DNA of 38,261 nt from Acanthaster planci (GCF_001949145.1 NW_019091492.1:559215-597475), one strand, 5' to 3'; numbered from the stretch's first letter, positions 1-11,543 are shown. The notes: a model not told the origin generated them from the sequence alone. A program made the numbers and translations.

Positions 1-3000
1 ACCCGATACAACTGACCACCTCTGTTAATAAACGAGGCCTTTAATTAAAAAATGTCAATATTCGGCACGTGGAAGAGGTAGACTATCGTAATACCTGCCA
101 CGCTAAGTGAATAGAGCCCAAGTCGATAACGCGTTGTAGTGAGCGTTTTTTTTTCGCTTGAATGAAACGAACATCAAGGCTACAAATTTGGGCAGTATAT
201 TAAAAAACCTTTCAAAATTGACCTTTTCCATGAGGAAACAGGCTGAGAAAAGTCGAATATCTGAGACAAATAAGACCTGTGGGATTTGAACCACCACTAC
301 GAACCTACTATTAATTCTTATCCTGATCTACGGTACTACGCAATCAGTTCGACCGAACTCCATGTTATGCCCACGACTCAATACAAAGCTGTTAAATAAT
401 TCAGGTATCTCTAATAATGTTTTACGACTAACACGCTTCGAAAGGTGGAATTTCTGCTTTAAATGAAAGCCTCGTTTACTGTCAACAGCGGTGGGTAGTC
501 GGATCGATTTTTTTTAGGGCTGTCATCTTCGAAAGTCTTTGCTGGTGAATTCTGGTTTAATGATCTGTACAACTGCGTGCCAATCACTGGCGTAAATTTT
601 GTGCCAGGAATGGGGGTGGGGATGGGGTTTTGGGGAAGGGGTGTGTTACTTGCCTGGACATGGAAATCTGAAAGGTTGGGGGCTAACACCACGTGACACT
701 ATAACGGCAGTGTTCAGGATACAGAAATATATCTATCATATGATTACATAAACGCAGAATCTTACGTCAGAACGCCATATTTATTGGTTTTTATTGTTCT
801 TTTTATGCGATATGGAGTAAGTTTTGATTTTTGGGAAGTCCAAGAAATTCTTCACATATCGCTTTGATGTTATCTCTGCACGAAAAAGTGGGGGTGACTC
901 AATAGCTCATCCCGGGGTCAAAGAGTGAGGGGGCATTTACCCCATCCCCGAGGGACTGACGCTCATTGTACAAACCCAACTTGATGGGTCATTTTACACG
1001 TTTGTGTTGAAGAATCGTGCATGATAAAAAGATTATAGGAACCCTCAACACTTTTACCCACATAATGCTAATTTTGAATCAGGATACCAGAGTGATTCGT
1101 CAAAACAAAGAGTTCATATGCCTCTTTTTAATGGAAACTAGATCTGACTATTATGTACTTTAAATGTTAACTTGACAGGATAGGAGGAGATCATTCAGTC
1201 AGTCAGTAGCAGCACAGGTGACTGTGGACTGTTGAACTTTTGCAAAATACTTTCCTTTTTTGTTATTCCCCGCGTATGGGTTTGGCTTGTGCTCAAACAC
1301 TACTGACGGAGAGTCAGATTTATTTTTTTCTCAAGTAACTTTACTCATGCCAGCCTGAAATCTCAACAGCAAACAACTATAATTTCTGTTAGTGTTCTCC
1401 ATGTTTAGACTTTCCTCAAGACATTTCTGGAAGATGCTGACTGTAAATTTTGATAGGTTTTCTCTAATTTTTCTTCGAAGATAATGTTTACACAAGTGAT
1501 TTGCATTTTTACTTAAACTGATAAAACTGATCCACGGCAATCTTCGTGTCATGAATTAAGTAGAACAAAATTTTCGCGGAGGGGAGCCTGGTTCATAAAA
1601 ACTTCAAATGGCACAAGATTATGGGGATATTCAGCTGTTGGAGAAGAGCTTGAACACAACGCGGAATTCTGAAGGGCCCCTTTGAAGCTGGTCAAAACAC
1701 ACTTGCAGAACTGATAGGCTTAGCGCAAGGGAACTGGCGGCATCACATCGTTTTCTACATAGAACAGCTTTTGAGATTAGGATTGTTAGTTTAGTTCAGC
1801 TTTGGGTGGTTCTGGTATGATGTCAAATCTGATCGCTGTCGTTTTACCCGCGATTCTAGAATTGAATAATAAGATATTGTTGCACAGAAAAATCAAACAT
1901 TGGAAGATAATTTCTTCTGAAATAATCGAGTTTTAAGGTTAAAGGTTATTAATGTACACGTGCTCATAAGTCGACGAAAGATCTCAGAGAAACATATTCT
2001 CTAAGACTTTAGGCCTAGAATCACTGGATAATAAGTGAGGTAAACCAAATTAGACTTTGTGCATTTAGACAGATGAATTTCAGAATTTGACAGATTAGAA
2101 TTTGACGAAGGAATCTGAGAGTTAATAACAGATCCTGAGAGCTGAAAAGAACAGTTGAGAATTTGAAAGAGGTCGAAAGAAGAATATGAACGTTAACAGA
2201 GGAGAATTTGAAGAAACCTCGCAGACTTATTGAATGACATTCCTATGGGGCTTTGAGAACTTGAGGTTAAAAGTAGACTTTGAGAAGTTGGCGGAGGAAT
2301 TCGACAGTTCAAAAAAGTACAGTTTATAGCGTCGAAAAAGGTTGACATTTAGACACTAAGGTGTATTGAACTGAATGTTGTACAGAGTCAAAGATTTCAG
2401 TGATTTGAAAATTAACATTTAGATTTAAAGAAGTATGATAACGAAATTTGAAAGATTTGGCAATCAAGAAATCTTGAAATCTATTATAGAAATTGGTAAG
2501 TCTACGCTTGCATTAGATGACAATATTTTGAATCTAAACAGTCAACACCTACAAATTCTTTGATAATTTACTAATATGTAATTATATTCATGACGAATAG
2601 GTCTTATGTAACAAGAAACCCGATCGGTACATGCGAATAAAGTTAGCGTGCGAAATTGGTAAAGCATGGTAGGTGACTTTTATTATGAAAAGCTACATTT
2701 ATTTCCAATAGGTTAAGTTGCGTGGAAATTTTAACGATTGTTTTGACTAGTTGAGATGATAGACACTAGCTGCACTTTTTGATTTGAAGTCACACGTTTG
2801 CGTGACTGATTTTGTTGGGGTAAGGCATGCAATATGCTCCACAACTATTTTCAGTTATGACAGTTTCTTGGCCCGCGGCTCTTCTTTTCTATTCAAGTAG
2901 TTCATTGAGCCGAGACCCTGGAAATTGTAAACTTCTTGTCAAATCGGTAATGGGTTTGGGTATTTTAGTTCGCTCTTGTCTACAAGTGCCTTTGCGTCGG

Positions 3001-3129
3001 GACCTTGGTTGCTTGCTATACGTCTCAGGCAAAACACGACTATCTAAAGACTTGTCACCAAGTCTTATTACATCGTATTATTGTAGGGAAACTAGACAAA
3101 ATATCTGCCTTGCTTAATACCCTCCCCCA
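1..3129. other. Intergenic, no gene seen
   Basis: Short ORFs only, none with recognisable similarity or flanking splice structure. Contains a G-quadruplex-prone tract at 612-645 and a purine-rich stretch of degenerate GAATTTGA repeats at about 2080-2460. Confidence 0.6.
612..645 (+). other. G-quadruplex-prone tract
   Basis: Five runs of four or five G separated by one to four bases (GGGGGTGGGGATGGGG, then TTTTGGGGAAGGGG). This fits the usual G4 pattern; function is unknown. Confidence 0.55.
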
Positions 3130-3155
3130 ACATACACACACACACACCCACACAC
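3130..3155. repeat. (CA)n microsatellite
   Basis: Short CA/CCA dinucleotide run, about 26 bp with one ccc interruption. It abuts the inverted-repeat arm that begins at 3155. Confidence 0.8.
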
Positions 3156-3453
3156 TTACCTTACATACCTAGTTTGGACATTCCTTTCTTTTCGTGCAGT
3201 TGAGAAAACTCACTCAAAATACTCATTTTTCTTGAAATGGGAACATGATTTTCAGCTGGCTTTTTGTACAAGGTTTCCTTGACTATTCCTCTTCCTTTTA
3301 CGACAGATAACCCCTACCCTAAAATGCCTGTAAATTTCTTTTTTAGAGAAGGGGAAACGTCCTGTGGACATGTGTAAGTCCACAGACCGTCTTCCTTTCC
3401 TGCATGTGTGGACATCTTTTGTTCACAAGTCCACACTAGGTATGTAAGGTTAG
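3155..3453. mobile_element. Short inverted-repeat element (MITE-like)
   Basis: The 25-bp arms 3155-3179 and 3429-3453 are near-perfect inverted copies (core ACCTTACATACCTAGT). Inside are two hairpins: CTGTGGAC/GTCCACAG at 3362-3385 and GTGTGGAC/GTCCACAC at 3406-3436. No coding potential. Confidence 0.5.
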
Positions 3454-3560
3454 CGGACCGGGAAGTAACGACTGAAATGACGGAGTGATAACCACAAAAC
3501 TCGGGTAGGTCAGTGTCACGAAGCCAGTTTTATCAGTGTAGTTTTTTATTGGGTGACTTG

Positions 3561-3753
3561 CAGTGGCGTAGCTAAGATTTCACTAGTGGGGTAGGGAGCA
3601 CAAAGGGGGCACCAGCTTTCAGTGGTGTGGTTTTTGGGGCAAGTTTTTATTATCCTCGTTCGATATCCATCCATCCCTTTTTTAAGGGGGGGGGCTGGGG
3701 GCACCAGGAATTTGTGGGGGCACATTCCCCAGCCCCAGGCACCTACACCATTG
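3561..3753. mobile_element. MITE-like element with CARTGGYGTAG ends
   Basis: Left end CAGTGGCGTAG and right end, on the opposite strand, CAATGGTGTAG, 193 bp apart, with runs of up to ten G inside. CAGTGGCGTAGC-type ends are common on short DNA transposons in many animal genomes. Confidence 0.5.
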
Positions 3754-5717
3754 ACCTTTAACCTCTTTTTTGGACTGTGAGACCATGGACCTTAAGACGA
3801 CCACGACCAACCATGCCGTGCTATACTAGACTTGCACAAGTAATAACGGTGTGTCGTTGCGCGAAAAATTGTAAATAGGTTTTCTGGTCCTATGGGTTTC
3901 TGAGATTTACGTCGTCTTGTGGGTCCATTGTTTTGCTGCTGCACAGGGCAGAGCGTTTTGCTTCTGACACAGAGCGTTATCTGTTTCGGGCATAGCCGAG
4001 ATATTGCCGGATTGATTTTCAAAGCTGGGCCAATTCTTGGCAGCCGATTTTGGCTGTGTCGGTTTAAATCAATTTTTTATACCATGCATCGTGTAGTTTG
4101 CAAAAGGTGCATAGGAGCCTACATGTATTCTTAAATTTTAATTCTGTGAAGGACATGCACAGGCGCCTTCCCGATCAGCCCGTAAGCAGTGAAGTGTCAA
4201 GACGACTGTGAAAATGAGGAGAGAGGGTCGAAGTCACCAGCGTGCAGCGGTTCCCCAGCTAGTCTTAAATTCAAGACGTTAGTGCTTGATAGCGGACACC
4301 GTGCATAGTGCGCCCCCAACAACTCATAATTAAGTTGTGCGAGGGCGTCCTTCAACAGAGATAAAACGACCATCGATCACTGACGTCTTGGGCCAAGACT
4401 ATTCTCCAGCCCGTACTCGCACTGGAAGACAAGACAAATCTAGGAGTACCCTTGTTTGGGTTGGTGCAGCAGTGAGCCGAGACGCTCGAAAACCACGCCT
4501 TTGTTCAGCTTTTTATGGCATACGTTGGGCTTCCCCGGGAATTCGTTACAGCTGTATACGTCAGGTGGGAGTTTCATAACCTAAATTGTGCGATGCATGT
4601 TGTGCACATCTGCTAAATTCTGAGAAGGAATGGGTGGCAGGTGGGAGTATTATGAACTAAACTTAAACCATCGAGCAAGGAACTATGCTTAAACTGTGCG
4701 GTGCTGTGCATATTTACTGAATTCTGAGAAGTAATAGACTGTGAAAAGAGACCATCTGCATTAGCAAGTACTTGGATCTTTGATGAATTGTAAAAGCCCG
4801 ATTAGTTACAGTTTAGGCTTACCTTACATTATTAAAACAGCCGTTCTCAGTATTGCACCTATAACGTACGTAGATCTGCCACATGCATATTTGTGAACTT
4901 GCTTGAGTCAGGAACGGCAGCATTGGTGGCGAACGAGTGACCAGTAAAAATTTTGTTAATTTACTATGAGACACGAAGTGTGTATTGATAATCGATTAAC
5001 TCATTGCCTCAGATAAGACAGTGTGCACCTGTCCGTTTTATTGTGATTTGTGCCAAGGAAATGAATTGTGTGTTTGACATAAACGTGTTTTAATTTCTAT
5101 ATTTGACCATGTTGCTTCGAACTTTTTTCTCTGGCAATGTTCCGTGAACTTACACAACCCCTCCGCGTAAGAAAATAACTTATTATTTTCGGGTTATTCT
5201 GACAGTCAGTGACTGCCCATTGTGTACTTTGAACCGAGTCAGTTGCTGAAATTCACTGAAAAGAAGCAAAATAATCAACCACATTTTTTTAACAGGCACA
5301 GTTAATTTTTTTTTTCAGGTAACTCAAGTCCTTTGTTTCTCATCAAAAAATTTAGACACCTTTTTACCAAAAAATCGATCACAGGTTAGGCTCACAAGCG
5401 TAATGACCTACGTTCGATTTAGTTGTCAAGGTAACTGGTTGTTAAAAAGTCTATTTTAAATTTGGCAGTCAGGACCGCCATTCCCAACAAAGACATAACT
5501 ATTCAGTTATGTGATAGGCCCGTTTTAATCAAGAAAGCACGACCTGGTAATTTTAATAATGTAGAGTCTGCACGTGTAGTTTCGTGATTAGCTTGTCAGG
5601 TTTCCTATTTCACCGTTCAAGGTCGGTATCTTCAGAAAGATCCGCGACGATAACAATGGCCCTTGTTGATATTGAATAATACGCAAATGTTGCTTTAGTT
5701 TTATTTCAAGGCTTAGG
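3754..5717. other. Intergenic, no gene seen
   Basis: No supported gene. Includes an imperfect duplication around 4562-4740 (copies starting CAGGTGGGAGT and ending near CTGAATTCTGAGAA). Other sequence is unremarkable. Confidence 0.55.
4562..4740. repeat. Imperfect tandem duplication
   Basis: Two adjacent copies (about 4562-4636 and 4637-4740) share CAGGTGGGAGT at the start, TGTGCRRTGC in the middle and AATTCTGAGAAG at the end. The second is longer by about 30 bp. Confidence 0.5.
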
Positions 5718-5719
5718 AT

Positions 5720-6056
5720 ATATGAGGCGCCCTTTATGACTTTATTAGCTAAGAAAATCAAACAAAAATAATATATATGTCGAAACTAATAAATTGGACG
5801 AAAGTAACATAAATCTAACATGAAACAAATATTTAAATGACGAAAGAAATACATATAGGACGAAACTAATACCTAAAGTACGAAACCAATCTATATATAG
5901 GACAAAAGTAGATTTAAAAGACGGGCGATTTATGTAAGACGAAAGCTAATAAATATATGACAAACGTCATAAACGACGAAACGTATGATATATAGAACGA
6001 AAGTAATAATATGTAGGACGAAACTAATATATACAGGATAAAAGTATAGAACGAAA
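5720..6056 (+). repeat. Left inverted arm of foldback element
   Basis: About eleven copies of a GACGAAA-like heptamer spaced 20-40 bp, A/T-rich between. The outer end is ATATGAGGCGCC. Confidence 0.75.
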
Positions 6057-6061
6057 CTCAA

Positions 6062-6605
6062 TTCAACAACAGTTCAACAACACTTATTTGCATAATGCCA
6101 TGTATAGAATATGACGAAAATACATGGAGAAAATTATAACAACAAAATAAATTAAAGGAGTAAAGATGTGAAAAAAATAAAGTAAACAAAAAGAAGAAGC
6201 TGCATGGTAATAATGGAGGCATTATCAGAAAGACTAGGTCTTGTGGACATGCCTTGAACATGCCATGCACCTCAAAACACCAGTTTGCAGTTTATTTGGA
6301 TCCTTGAGTGTGAGAGTGCACAGTGAAGCAAATGGTGGTGGTGTATGGTCTAGTGGTCCTGAAAGGGTGCAAATCCAAATGGTTCGTGAAGTTTAGCGTT
6401 GCTTGAGTGTGCCCCAAACAATACTACAATATCTTAAGTAAGGTAGAATGAGTGCATTATAAAGGGAAACCAAAGCAGATGGTGGAAGAAAAGTGCGAAG
6501 TTTGGACAGAACGCCCGTGTTGCGAGAAACAATTTTAGAAATTGAAGAAATGTGGTCATTCCAGCAGAGTTTGTTGTTTAAATAAGATCATTCCCATAAC
6601 TTCAG
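6062..6605 (-). mobile_element. Non-LTR retrotransposon fragment (reverse transcriptase C-terminal part)
   Basis: On the minus strand 6412-6563 translates to WNDHISSISKIVSRNTGVLS continuing to ALILPYLRYCSIVWG, a standard C-terminal segment of CR1/jockey-type LINE polyproteins. The frame breaks downstream with stops. The fragment interrupts the left arm of the foldback element, since arm-like sub-repeats resume at about 6630. Outer limits are approximate. Confidence 0.65.
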
Positions 6606-6820
6606 TCGAATTCACAATAGAGACAAACAATAGAACGAAACTAATAAACAGGACGAAGTGCCGCCACCTCGACGCCAGACCGGTTGTGATATAGAGCAAA
6701 ACGTAAAATATATAGAACAAAACGTAACAAGAAGAAGCGCCCTCTGCTGGTTCGCGGACGTCGCTCCCAACCTTGATGCAGAGCTTTTTCAATACACGGG
6801 TTGCACAATAGTGGGCCTCA

Positions 6821-7287
6821 AAGGTCGAGTTCGGGCCGCCTGTTCTTGACACGGGTTTCTTGTTCTCGCGCTCGAACGGCGGGAACACGACTCAAGAACA
6901 CTGTTCTCGGAACAGGATCAAACACCGCCTCATCGTCAGGGTTATACAGGAACACACGGAAAAACTCGTGAGATTTTTATTTTTGAACAGCTGCAAAAAG
7001 TAGACCGATGGCTTCCGAAGCCATAGACAATGAAAGTTTTGCAAAATTAACATAATTATTATCTGTAACACAGAAATGAATGTTCCTGTTTATATAGAAA
7101 AGAATTCAGCCCATCCAAACATAAACTCTCGAATAACGTAGCCTACATGGACGCCGCCATGTTGCATGTTGCTTGTCACTAACTACCAGCGATAACCGGT
7201 AGTTTGTTCCTGGCGTTCGAGCGGCCGACCCACGAACAACAAATCGAGCTGTTCGTGAACATACGGGAACAAGCCACCCGAACTCGG
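6821..7287. repeat. Nested inverted repeat (possible MITE)
   Basis: GGTCGAGTTCGGG near 6821 and CCCGAACTCGGCC near 7275 are inverted partners. The similarity continues inward with a CTGTTC/GAACA-rich stretch and CGCTCGAACG against CGTTCGAGCG (7214). It lies inside the foldback element. Confidence 0.4.
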
Positions 7288-8156
7288 CCATAGAGTACGC
7301 GCATTGTGACTGGCCAACGTGTGGCAAACTCTTGAAGGCGCACTTTTGTGAATCGCTCTCATAGTTCCAAAGTGTAAGGACCATACAGAACAATTGAGAA
7401 AGCACCTCATCTTAGTCAGGCCACATTATAACGTTGCTGGTTGCTGCCAGGTCATGCTGATTGTGATTGACCACGTTCTTGACAGTTAGCCTCTAGCGCC
7501 GGCCGGGACTAGCTGCTGCCAGTGTTAGGCATTACGTGAGTAACATTGACACTGGCGCTGGTGGCAGTAGGCCTAGGCCCATTGCCAGTAGGTATAACAT
7601 TAGTACCAACTAATTCGTGGAAAGCAGGGTTTGAAGGAGGTAGTGAACCACTTCACTTACGCGAACACGAACATTTTAATAATGATAATAATTGAACATT
7701 GGTAATGCACCGTTTCCATAAAAATGATCAACGGTGTAGTACAAGTTAACGTAAAAAATAATCGATTTAAGAAATGAAAGGATAAAGATAAATGAATTTC
7801 ACCGCGCTCGTACCCAAACCGCAGTATGGGGATACGTCTGTCCCACCAACAGGGAGAACCTAACCCTGCTGGCATCGGTGATGTCTCGATCTTTCCCAGG
7901 GACAGACACCTCTGACCTCACCTATGATAAAAGTGATAGAGCCTGAAAGTAAAAGGTCACGCAGCGACCTTCCGGAACCCTTGCGCATTCTGCCTACGGG
8001 GATTTTACATTCGGCTGTCCCATCATGTTCGATAATTTTTGGAAGAATAAGGCCTAATTCCTTATTGAAATCACTCCATGAAATACTCATGTTGGAATTT
8101 ACTTTGTCTTTTAAGTAATGTTTTGGAAAAGCCTCCTGGAGATGGGTAAAAACAAA
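7288..8156. other. Interior of foldback element, unassigned
   Basis: No supported gene. Contains a GCCAGTGT/ACACTGGC hairpin (7518-7556) and one copy of a 47-bp motif (7937-7983) that recurs at 23015-23060. Confidence 0.5.
7937..7983 (+). repeat. 47-bp dispersed motif, copy 1
   Basis: TAGAGCCTGAAAGT, an 18-nt spacer, then CTTCCGGAACCCTTG. The same two blocks with a 17-nt spacer occur at 23015-23060. Origin unknown; a degenerate element end is possible. Confidence 0.5.
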
Positions 8157-9618
8157 TTTTATTGACGACTTTTCACGTCCGGCGATATCGTACCTAGGTC
8201 TCTTTGTTCAGTTTTCATTTTACATTTAAAAACGGCAAGGCTCTGCTGGCACCGTATGTGCCATGGCAAAGCATTCCATAATTTAGGAGCAGCCATTGCA
8301 AATGCCCTGTCGCCAAGTCTGGGTAGCATTTTACCGTTAGGGTAACTTAACAAAGGACCGTTGCTTGCTGACTTGAGATAATATCTAGATTCCTTCTTAA
8401 TGTTGACAAGATTCGTTAAGTATCTAGGAGCAAGACCATGGATGGCTTTGTATGTTAACAGGATGATTTTGAAGTTAATCCTGTACAAAACAGGTAACCA
8501 GTGCAGATGATACAGTGTTATGTGCTGAAACTTGGGTTTATTCGTAAGGAGCCTAGCTGCAGCATTCTAGACTTGCTGTAATCTCATTATCTGTGCTGCT
8601 GACAAACCATACAAAAGACTATTACAATAGTCCAGACGGCTAGTCACAAATGCATGAATTAATACTGAAAGCAAATTGTGAGAGAGGATTACTGATGCGC
8701 CTAACATTGAAGGTGGAAAAATGCTACACAACAAGCCTAAAAATTATAAGTGATGTGGGCGTTCATTGTCATTTCTGAGTCAAACCATGATCCCGAATTC
8801 CTGATGCACATGGATGGAGGGATTTACAGAATCGCCCGCCGTAACCTTAGAAAGGTTTATTTTCTGCAACTGTTGCCTGGTTCCAATAATCAGGAATTCA
8901 CTCTTAGCGTCATTGATCATTAGCCTGTCTTGCAGCATCCATTTTCTAATGTCCAAAATACAACTTTCCATTGCAGCTGGAGCAGTTTGGCAGGAAGTGT
9001 CATCAGGTTTAAATGATAAATACAACTGTGTGTCGTCTGCATAACAATGAACATCAGGCAAATGGTCTTCAATGATGTCAAAGAGTTTAGAAGCATATAC
9101 CGTAAATAAAAGTGGTCCTAAGCAAGACCCTTGAGGGACACCACGGTTTATATCAAATATTTTTGACAGAGTAACCTGAATAGAAATACATTGGCTCCTG
9201 CCAGAGAAATAAGATGAAAACCAGGCTAGAGCTTTACCAGATATCCCAACTTTTAGATTCTAAACGTAGCAACAGAATGGTTTGATTAATTAATTAACTG
9301 TATCGAAGGCAGCACTTAAGTCAAAAAGAATAAGCAAAATGGCATGCTAAGAGTTCATTTTCAGCAGTGATACACTGAGAATACTAATGATATATTCTTG
9401 ACCTTCAGGGGAGCCGTCCCAGTGTTATGATACTTTCGGTAGGACGATTAAAATTCTGGAAACAGAGAATGTCGACACATGTATGAGTAAAGCTGATTAC
9501 ATACACCTCTCTCTGTCAATTTAGAAATGAAATGTAGATTACTAATCGGTCGATAATTTTCTAAAATCGGGTCGAGGTTATCTCTCTTCAACAAGGGACG
9601 GACCGAACCGTATGACTT
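8157..9618 (-). pseudogene. Decayed LINE (CR1/L2-like) reverse transcriptase
   Basis: Minus-strand reading gives, in order, GSVRPLLKRDNLDPILENY and RPISNLHFISKLTER (about 9500-9615), LILFDLSAAFDTV, VGISGKALAWFSSYFSGRSQ, RGVPQGSCLGPLLF, and the catalytic YADD box at 9032-9043. A C-terminal part follows: LDYCNSLLYGLS, LYHLHWLPVLYRINFKIILL, TYKAIHGLAPRYL (8159-8650). Several stops and frameshifts separate these blocks, so it is dead. The 3' end carries AATAAAATTTG near 8157. The 5' end is truncated where it meets the right foldback arm. It is a non-LTR element of the jockey/CR1 superfamily; the exact clade is not settled. Confidence 0.85.
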
Positions 9619-9619
9619 G

Positions 9620-9854
9620 TATATTGATTAGTTTTCGTCATATACATATCCCCTTTGTCCTTTAAATGTACTGTTGTGCTATATATACAGATTGCTTTCG
9701 TACTTTATGTATTAGCTTCGTCCTACTTCTTTCGTCCTTTGTAATTGTTGCGTTTTAGATTTAATCCAGTTTCGTTCTATATTTTATTAGTTTGTCGTCA
9801 TATTATTTTCGTTTGATTTTTGGTACTAATAAGGTCATAAAAGGCGCCGCATAT
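9620..9854 (-). repeat. Right inverted arm of foldback element
   Basis: The reverse complement starts ATATGCGGCGCC and repeats the left arm with scattered differences. The inner boundary is set by the LINE fragment that abuts it. Confidence 0.75.
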
Positions 9855-11543
9855 TTAGGGTGTTTTAGACTTAAAATCAAGTCCGTAGTCAGCCGGGTGT
9901 AGCTCCGGCAGGCAAAATACATTGAACTTTCGTTGAAGCAACATCATTCACCAACATTAAACTAAATGTATAAGGTTGAATAGAGATTGTATTTGAAAGG
10001 TTTTCCGCTATTAAAAAATGATATCGAATATTCAACGTGACAATGACAACATTGAATCAACATAGCCGTTTTACCTTTTCGTTTTCACTTTTTTTTTGGG
10101 GGGGGTGATTCAGTGTTGAATTATGATTATATTTGAAAGTTTTTCTGACTAGTCCACAAGTGCCACCGCGCAGCGTATACCGTTTATGTGGAGTGTGCCG
10201 GATTCTCAGACCTAATTGGGTATGGCGTGCAAAGTTAACATTTAATCCTTGTATACAGATATCTCTATTCGTAATAGAGATATCTGTTTTAATAAGAGAG
10301 ATATCTCTATTATGATTCTTGTCCCGCACACCGGGTCAACGGAAAGGTCATTGTAACGTAACGCACAAAGTTTCACTGAGCCAGATGGTTGAGTCAAGTT
10401 TCCTAATGTAAACAACCGCGGGAGATCAAGTACTGAGACACGATAATAACCCTCGTCCATTTGGGGGTTTGTTGGGGTGTTTGTTTGTTTGTTTATTTGT
10501 TCCAGGGATTTTTCCTCATTTAGTATGGGAAAAATCAGTTACAAAGGGACAGCACCTCCTCCCCAAAAATCCTGTCCGTATTTGGACTTTGAGATTCTTA
10601 TTTGGACTTCGAGTCTTGCGTATTTATGCTAGTTTTACCTATTTTGTCTCATGCACAAAGCATGAAAATATGCTTCGATAAAAAGCAGGATTCTCGTTCT
10701 TTCAGAACTTCACCTATTTTAATCCTTTAAAATATGCATATAATATGCATATATCTTAACACTAAATGGGACTTCCAGTTTTCCATCGATGGGAAGTTCT
10801 TGTCATAACCAGAAAATAGCCAATGTTGTCAGCGATGGCATATGTATGGAGTTGGAAAATTAATGGTTTGTTCGATCTATATTACTTCTTGAAGGGATTT
10901 GTGATTCACGAGAGGAATGGACAGGTATATCTCTTTCCTCCAGTATTCACAGCTGGCTGCAGGAAGCGGACTGCATTTGCTTTTCTAAAGTGGCAGAGCG
11001 GCGCACCGACATCAGATTCAAACGCCTTGAATAAATTGCCGTATAATCCACTGCTTTGTCGGCAGCTGCTTTCGACTTTTGTCCCGCTTTTAGCATCTCT
11101 CCCTGTACGTTCCAACTCTCTTCAAAACAAATTCAACAAAAATCCTAATTGCGACCTTAAAAACGAAAACCTATTCTTCACTGTTGCAAGTGTATCTTTC
11201 CTTTTCTCAACAGGATTACCTGCAATCCACTTTTCATACATTACCGCGTCTCTTTCACAGGGTCCGCGCAAAAAGCAACAAAAACGTTGGTGTCTGACTT
11301 TTTTGCAGAAATTAATTCCCCTCGCGTGGTTTTTCTAGAGTCGGCAAATGAGCCCTATTTGGTAGGATAAAGACATGAAGGAGTGGATCATCCCCGTCGC
11401 TAAGTTCGGACGCGCCATCAACTCACACTGTTTTCCAGTCTGGTGCACTTTCATTGTGGCGCGGAGAGTTCAACACGCCTCGCTGCGTTAATTCAGTTAA
11501 ATTGAAATGACATATCTGGCCAGCTGGTCTCCACAACGTAACA
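9855..11543. other. Intergenic, no supported gene
   Basis: Holds a 21-nt tandem repeat (10255-10317) and a TTTG run near 10480. The 171-codon open frame at 10823-11338 has no recognisable domain and no codon pattern I trust. Confidence 0.5.
10255..10317. repeat. Three copies of a 21-nt repeat that folds on itself
   Basis: Three units built on AGAGATATCTSTWTT. The first two form a perfect 14-bp hairpin (10256-10269 with 10273-10286) around a 3-nt loop. Confidence 0.7.

Larger units (their letters stand above)
5720..9854. mobile_element. Foldback-type DNA element with long sub-repeated inverted arms
   Basis: The left arm (5720-about 6056) and the right arm (about 9620-9854, reverse complement) align over at least 250 bp. 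They share ATATGMGGCGCCYTTTATGA at the ends and a series of GACGAAA/TACGAAA-type sub-repeats in the same order (for example CTAATAC, AAAGTACGAAA, CAATCT). Flanking TTAGG pentamers at 5713-5717 and 9855-9859 may be a target-site duplication. Further GAACGAAACTAATA sub-repeats at about 6631-6658 lie beyond a LINE insertion. No transposase is visible, so the element is non-autonomous or has lost its gene. The architecture resembles FB/TU foldback elements, known for example from Drosophila and sea urchin. Confidence 0.7.

Noticed and set aside
256-370. tRNA-like B box GGTTCAAATCC on the minus strand
   Set aside because: No matching acceptor stem and the T-stem has mismatches; at best a worn SINE head.
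10823-11338. 171-codon plus-strand open frame
   Set aside because: No recognisable domain, mixed composition, competing frames on both strands and no splice or promoter context; most likely chance.
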